The notes under the pieces are model-generated. The model saw nothing but the letters and a program-made list of their open reading frames with translations, had not been told where the DNA came from and did not search any database. Of a DNA stretch of 5,795 nucleotides, positions 3,838 to 5,795 are shown in pieces (the stretch's first letter is position 1; the number at the start of each line of letters is the position of its first letter). Origin of the DNA: Oscillospiraceae bacterium. GTDB lineage: Bacteria > Bacillota > Clostridia > Oscillospirales > Oscillospiraceae. The stretch lies in assembly GCA_029009035.1 (NCBI GenBank), contig JAQXJQ010000063.1, forward strand, positions 1 to 5,795. The letters run 5' to 3'. A program made the translations under genes and the position numbers.

Positions 3838-5795
3838 ATGAGTGAGATCAATGTAAATGAACTGTACGAGACTCTGGATCAGCATATCCGTGCCAATAAC
3901 CCCAAGGTGGACGCGGACAGGGTCCGCGCCGCCTTCGAATATGCCAACGCCCACCACGGCCCCCAGCTGCGCAAGAGCGGCGAGCCCTATATCATCCACC
4001 CCATCGCCGTGGCGGAGCTGATCAACGAGCTGGGCCTGGACTCCGACTCCATCATTGCGGCCATGCTCCATGACTGCATTGAGGACACCGACTCCTCCTA
4101 TGAGGAGATCGCCCGGCTGTTCGGCTCCACCGTGGCTGACCTGGTGGACGGCGTCACCAAGCTGACCCGGATGCAGTACACCTCCAAAGAGGACGAGCAG
4201 ATGGAAAATCTGCGCAAGATGTTCATGGCCATGTCCAGAGATGTGCGGGTCATCCTCATCAAGCTGTGCGACCGGCTGCACAATATGCGCACCCTGGAGT
4301 ACCAGTCCGAGCGCAAGCAGAAGGAAAAGTCCCTGGAGACCATGGAGATCTACGCCCCCATCGCCCACCGCCTCGGTATGCAGCGGCTCAAGTGGGAGCT
4401 GGAGGACATCTCCCTGCGCTATCTGGACCCCATCGGCTATGCCGATGTGCAGAAGGAGCTGGAGGACCTCACCCGGGAGAACGGCGAGTTTCTGGAAAAT
4501 ACCCGCCGCCAGATCGAACAGCGGCTGCGGGAGGAGGGGCTCAACTGCACCACCTACGGCAGACTGAAGCACATTTACTCCATCTACCGCAAGATGTATT
4601 CCCAGAACAAGGCCATCAAGGAGATCTTCGACATCTACGCTTTCCGGGTCATCGTGGACGATATCTCCACCTGCTACAATGTGCTGGGCTGCATCCACGA
4701 TATGTATAACCCGGTGCTGGGCCGCTTCAAGGACTATATCGGCACCCCCAAGCCCAACGGCTACCAGTCCCTGCACACCACCGTCATCGGCCATGAGGGC
4801 GTGCCCTTCGAGGTGCAGATCCGCACATGGGATATGCACCAGACGGCGGAATACGGCGTTGCCGCCCACTGGAAGTACAAGCAGGGCATGGCCAACAGCG
4901 AGCTGGGCAGCGAGAAGGAGTTCGAGTGGGTGCGCAAGCTGCTGGAGAGCCAGCAGGACACCGATCCCGACGAATTTGTCAGCACCCTGAAGGTGGACCT
5001 GTTCTCCGACGAGGTCTTTGTCTTCACCCCCAACGGCGATGTGAAGAGCCTGCCCGCCGGCGCCACCCCCATCGACTTTGCCTACGCCATCCACTCCGCC
5101 GTGGGCAACGCCATGACCGGCGCCCGGGTGAACGGCCGCATCGTCACCTTTGACTCCACGCTGAAAAACGGCGACATCGTGGAGATCATCACCTCCAAGT
5201 ACGCCCGCGGCCCCAGCCGCGACTGGATGAAGATCTGCAAGTCCAACGAGGCCCGCAACAAGATCCGCCAGTGGTTCAAGAAGGAGCGCCGGGAGGAGAA
5301 CATCGCCACCGGCCGGGCCATCTTCGAGGCGGAGCTGAAGCACGCGGGCCTGTCCATGGCCGCCATCACCGCCACCGCCGACGTGCTGTCCAACCTGCTC
5401 AAGCGGGTGCGGTTCGGCTCCCTGGACGAGCTGTACGCGGCCATCGGCTACGGCGGCATGTCCGCCCAGAAGGCCGTGGGCCGCATGAAGGAGGAGCTGA
5501 CCCGCATGGGCCGCCTGGAACGGCAGAATGCCGAGCGCCAGGCCATCCAGGACGCCATGACTTCCGGCGAGGCCATCTACCCCTCCGGCAAGCCGGAGGA
5601 GCCCAAGCCCCGCCATTCCAAGAACGGCATCATCGTGGCCGGACTGGACAACTGTATGGTCAAATTCTCCAAGTGCTGCACCCCCGTGCCCGGCGACCCG
5701 GTGGTGGGCTTCATTACCCGGGGCTTCGGCGTGTCCGTCCACCGGGCCGACTGCCCCAACGCGGACCCCGCCCGACGCAAGCCGGAGGAGGAGGG
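3838..5795 (+). CDS. relA: Bifunctional (p)ppGpp synthetase/hydrolase Rel (3' end cut by window edge)
   Basis: Rel makes and destroys the alarmone (p)ppGpp and mediates the stringent response on stalled ribosomes. The 652 visible codons cover the hydrolase, synthetase, TGS, helical and zinc-finger regions. The hydrolase metal site is complete: His54, His78-Asp79 (in LHDCIEDT) and Asp145. The synthetase has GRLKHIYSIYRK (Arg242, Lys244), RFKD (296-299, the RXKD form of bifunctional enzymes rather than the EXDD of RelA-only enzymes), Tyr309 in NGYQSLHTT and Glu325 in FEVQIRT. The TGS domain runs from about 391, with His419 in FAYAIHS, the likely tRNA CCA contact. The zinc-finger domain shows Cys613-Cys614, His635 and Cys639. 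Only the C-terminal ACT domain, perhaps 80-90 residues, should be missing. Both activities are predicted intact. The Firmicutes gene is called rel or relA. Confidence 0.97.
   Translation, partial: MSEINVNELYETLDQHIRANNPKVDADRVRAAFEYANAHHGPQLRKSGEPYIIHPIAVAELINELGLDSDSIIAAMLHDCIEDTDSSYEEIARLFGSTVADLVDGVTKLTRMQYTSKEDEQMENLRKMFMAMSRDVRVILIKLCDRLHNMRTLEYQSERKQKEKSLETMEIYAPIAHRLGMQRLKWELEDISLRYLDPIGYADVQKELEDLTRENGEFLENTRRQIEQRLREEGLNCTTYGRLKHIYSIYRKMYSQNKAIKEIFDIYAFRVIVDDISTCYNVLGCIHDMYNPVLGRFKDYIGTPKPNGYQSLHTTVIGHEGVPFEVQIRTWDMHQTAEYGVAAHWKYKQGMANSELGSEKEFEWVRKLLESQQDTDPDEFVSTLKVDLFSDEVFVFTPNGDVKSLPAGATPIDFAYAIHSAVGNAMTGARVNGRIVTFDSTLKNGDIVEIITSKYARGPSRDWMKICKSNEARNKIRQWFKKERREENIATGRAIFEAELKHAGLSMAAITATADVLSNLLKRVRFGSLDELYAAIGYGGMSAQKAVGRMKEELTRMGRLERQNAERQAIQDAMTSGEAIYPSGKPEEPKPRHSKNGIIVAGLDNCMVKFSKCCTPVPGDPVVGFITRGFGVSVHRADCPNADPARRKPEEE

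Noticed and set aside
1032..3851. A 939-codon open frame on the minus strand running through the antisense of recJ and the rplU leader into rplU
   Set aside because: Only its last 103 codons (rplU) have recognisable homology. The rest is the mirror of recJ codons, whose GC-rich third positions rarely create stops on the other strand, and it crosses the rplU promoter.
3811..5742. A 643-codon open frame on the minus strand opposite rel
   Set aside because: It is low-complexity in style (rich in His, Gly, Leu, Val), has no domain and exactly mirrors the rel codons, whereas rel shows all its catalytic residues.
1..5795. CRISPR arrays, tRNA/rRNA genes, prophage or defence genes
   Set aside because: No spaced direct-repeat array, no cloverleaf-like sequence and no such proteins were seen; the window is filled by housekeeping genes.

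Overview
The window is a chromosomal housekeeping segment, most likely from a GC-rich member of the Clostridia. The order rplU-prp-rpmA-obgE, an L27 that begins with a short extension ahead of FAHKK, and a bifunctional Rel next to RecJ are typical of Firmicutes. The high GC content and the style of the intergenic repeats suggest an Oscillospiraceae-type gut anaerobe (Flavonifractor/Lawsonibacter-like). That placement is inference, since no 16S or similar marker is present.

The left part (1-1590) is transcribed leftward. A near-consensus sigma-A promoter (-35 at 1583-1588, -10 at 1560-1565), preceded by phased A-tracts, drives a leader of about 210 nt. It is followed by rplU (L21), prp (the cysteine protease that trims L27) and rpmA (L27). 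A strong intrinsic terminator/attenuator at 175-209 separates rpmA from the start of obgE, which runs off the left edge. These genes serve 50S ribosome assembly: two large-subunit proteins, the protease that matures one of them, and the GTPase ObgE.

The right part (1684-5795) is transcribed rightward from a divergent extended -10 promoter. It holds recJ (single-strand 5'-3' exonuclease, 692 aa) and, 13 nt after its stop, a Rel-type (p)ppGpp synthetase/hydrolase that runs off the right edge within its C-terminal part. The apt gene, which often lies between these two in Firmicutes, is absent.

Two intergenic stretches hold no genes. 154-353 contains one copy (R1) of a dispersed repeat plus the terminator. 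1344-1745 contains the second copy (R2), the rplU leader and the two back-to-back promoters. R1 and R2 share conserved ends around a hairpin whose sequence differs but whose structure is kept. They lie in the same orientation within the ribosomal-protein transcript, one in its leader and one in its tail. These repeats and the obgE attenuator are the most interesting part of the window. I see no new protein system, no mobile element, no CRISPR array and no tRNA or rRNA gene.
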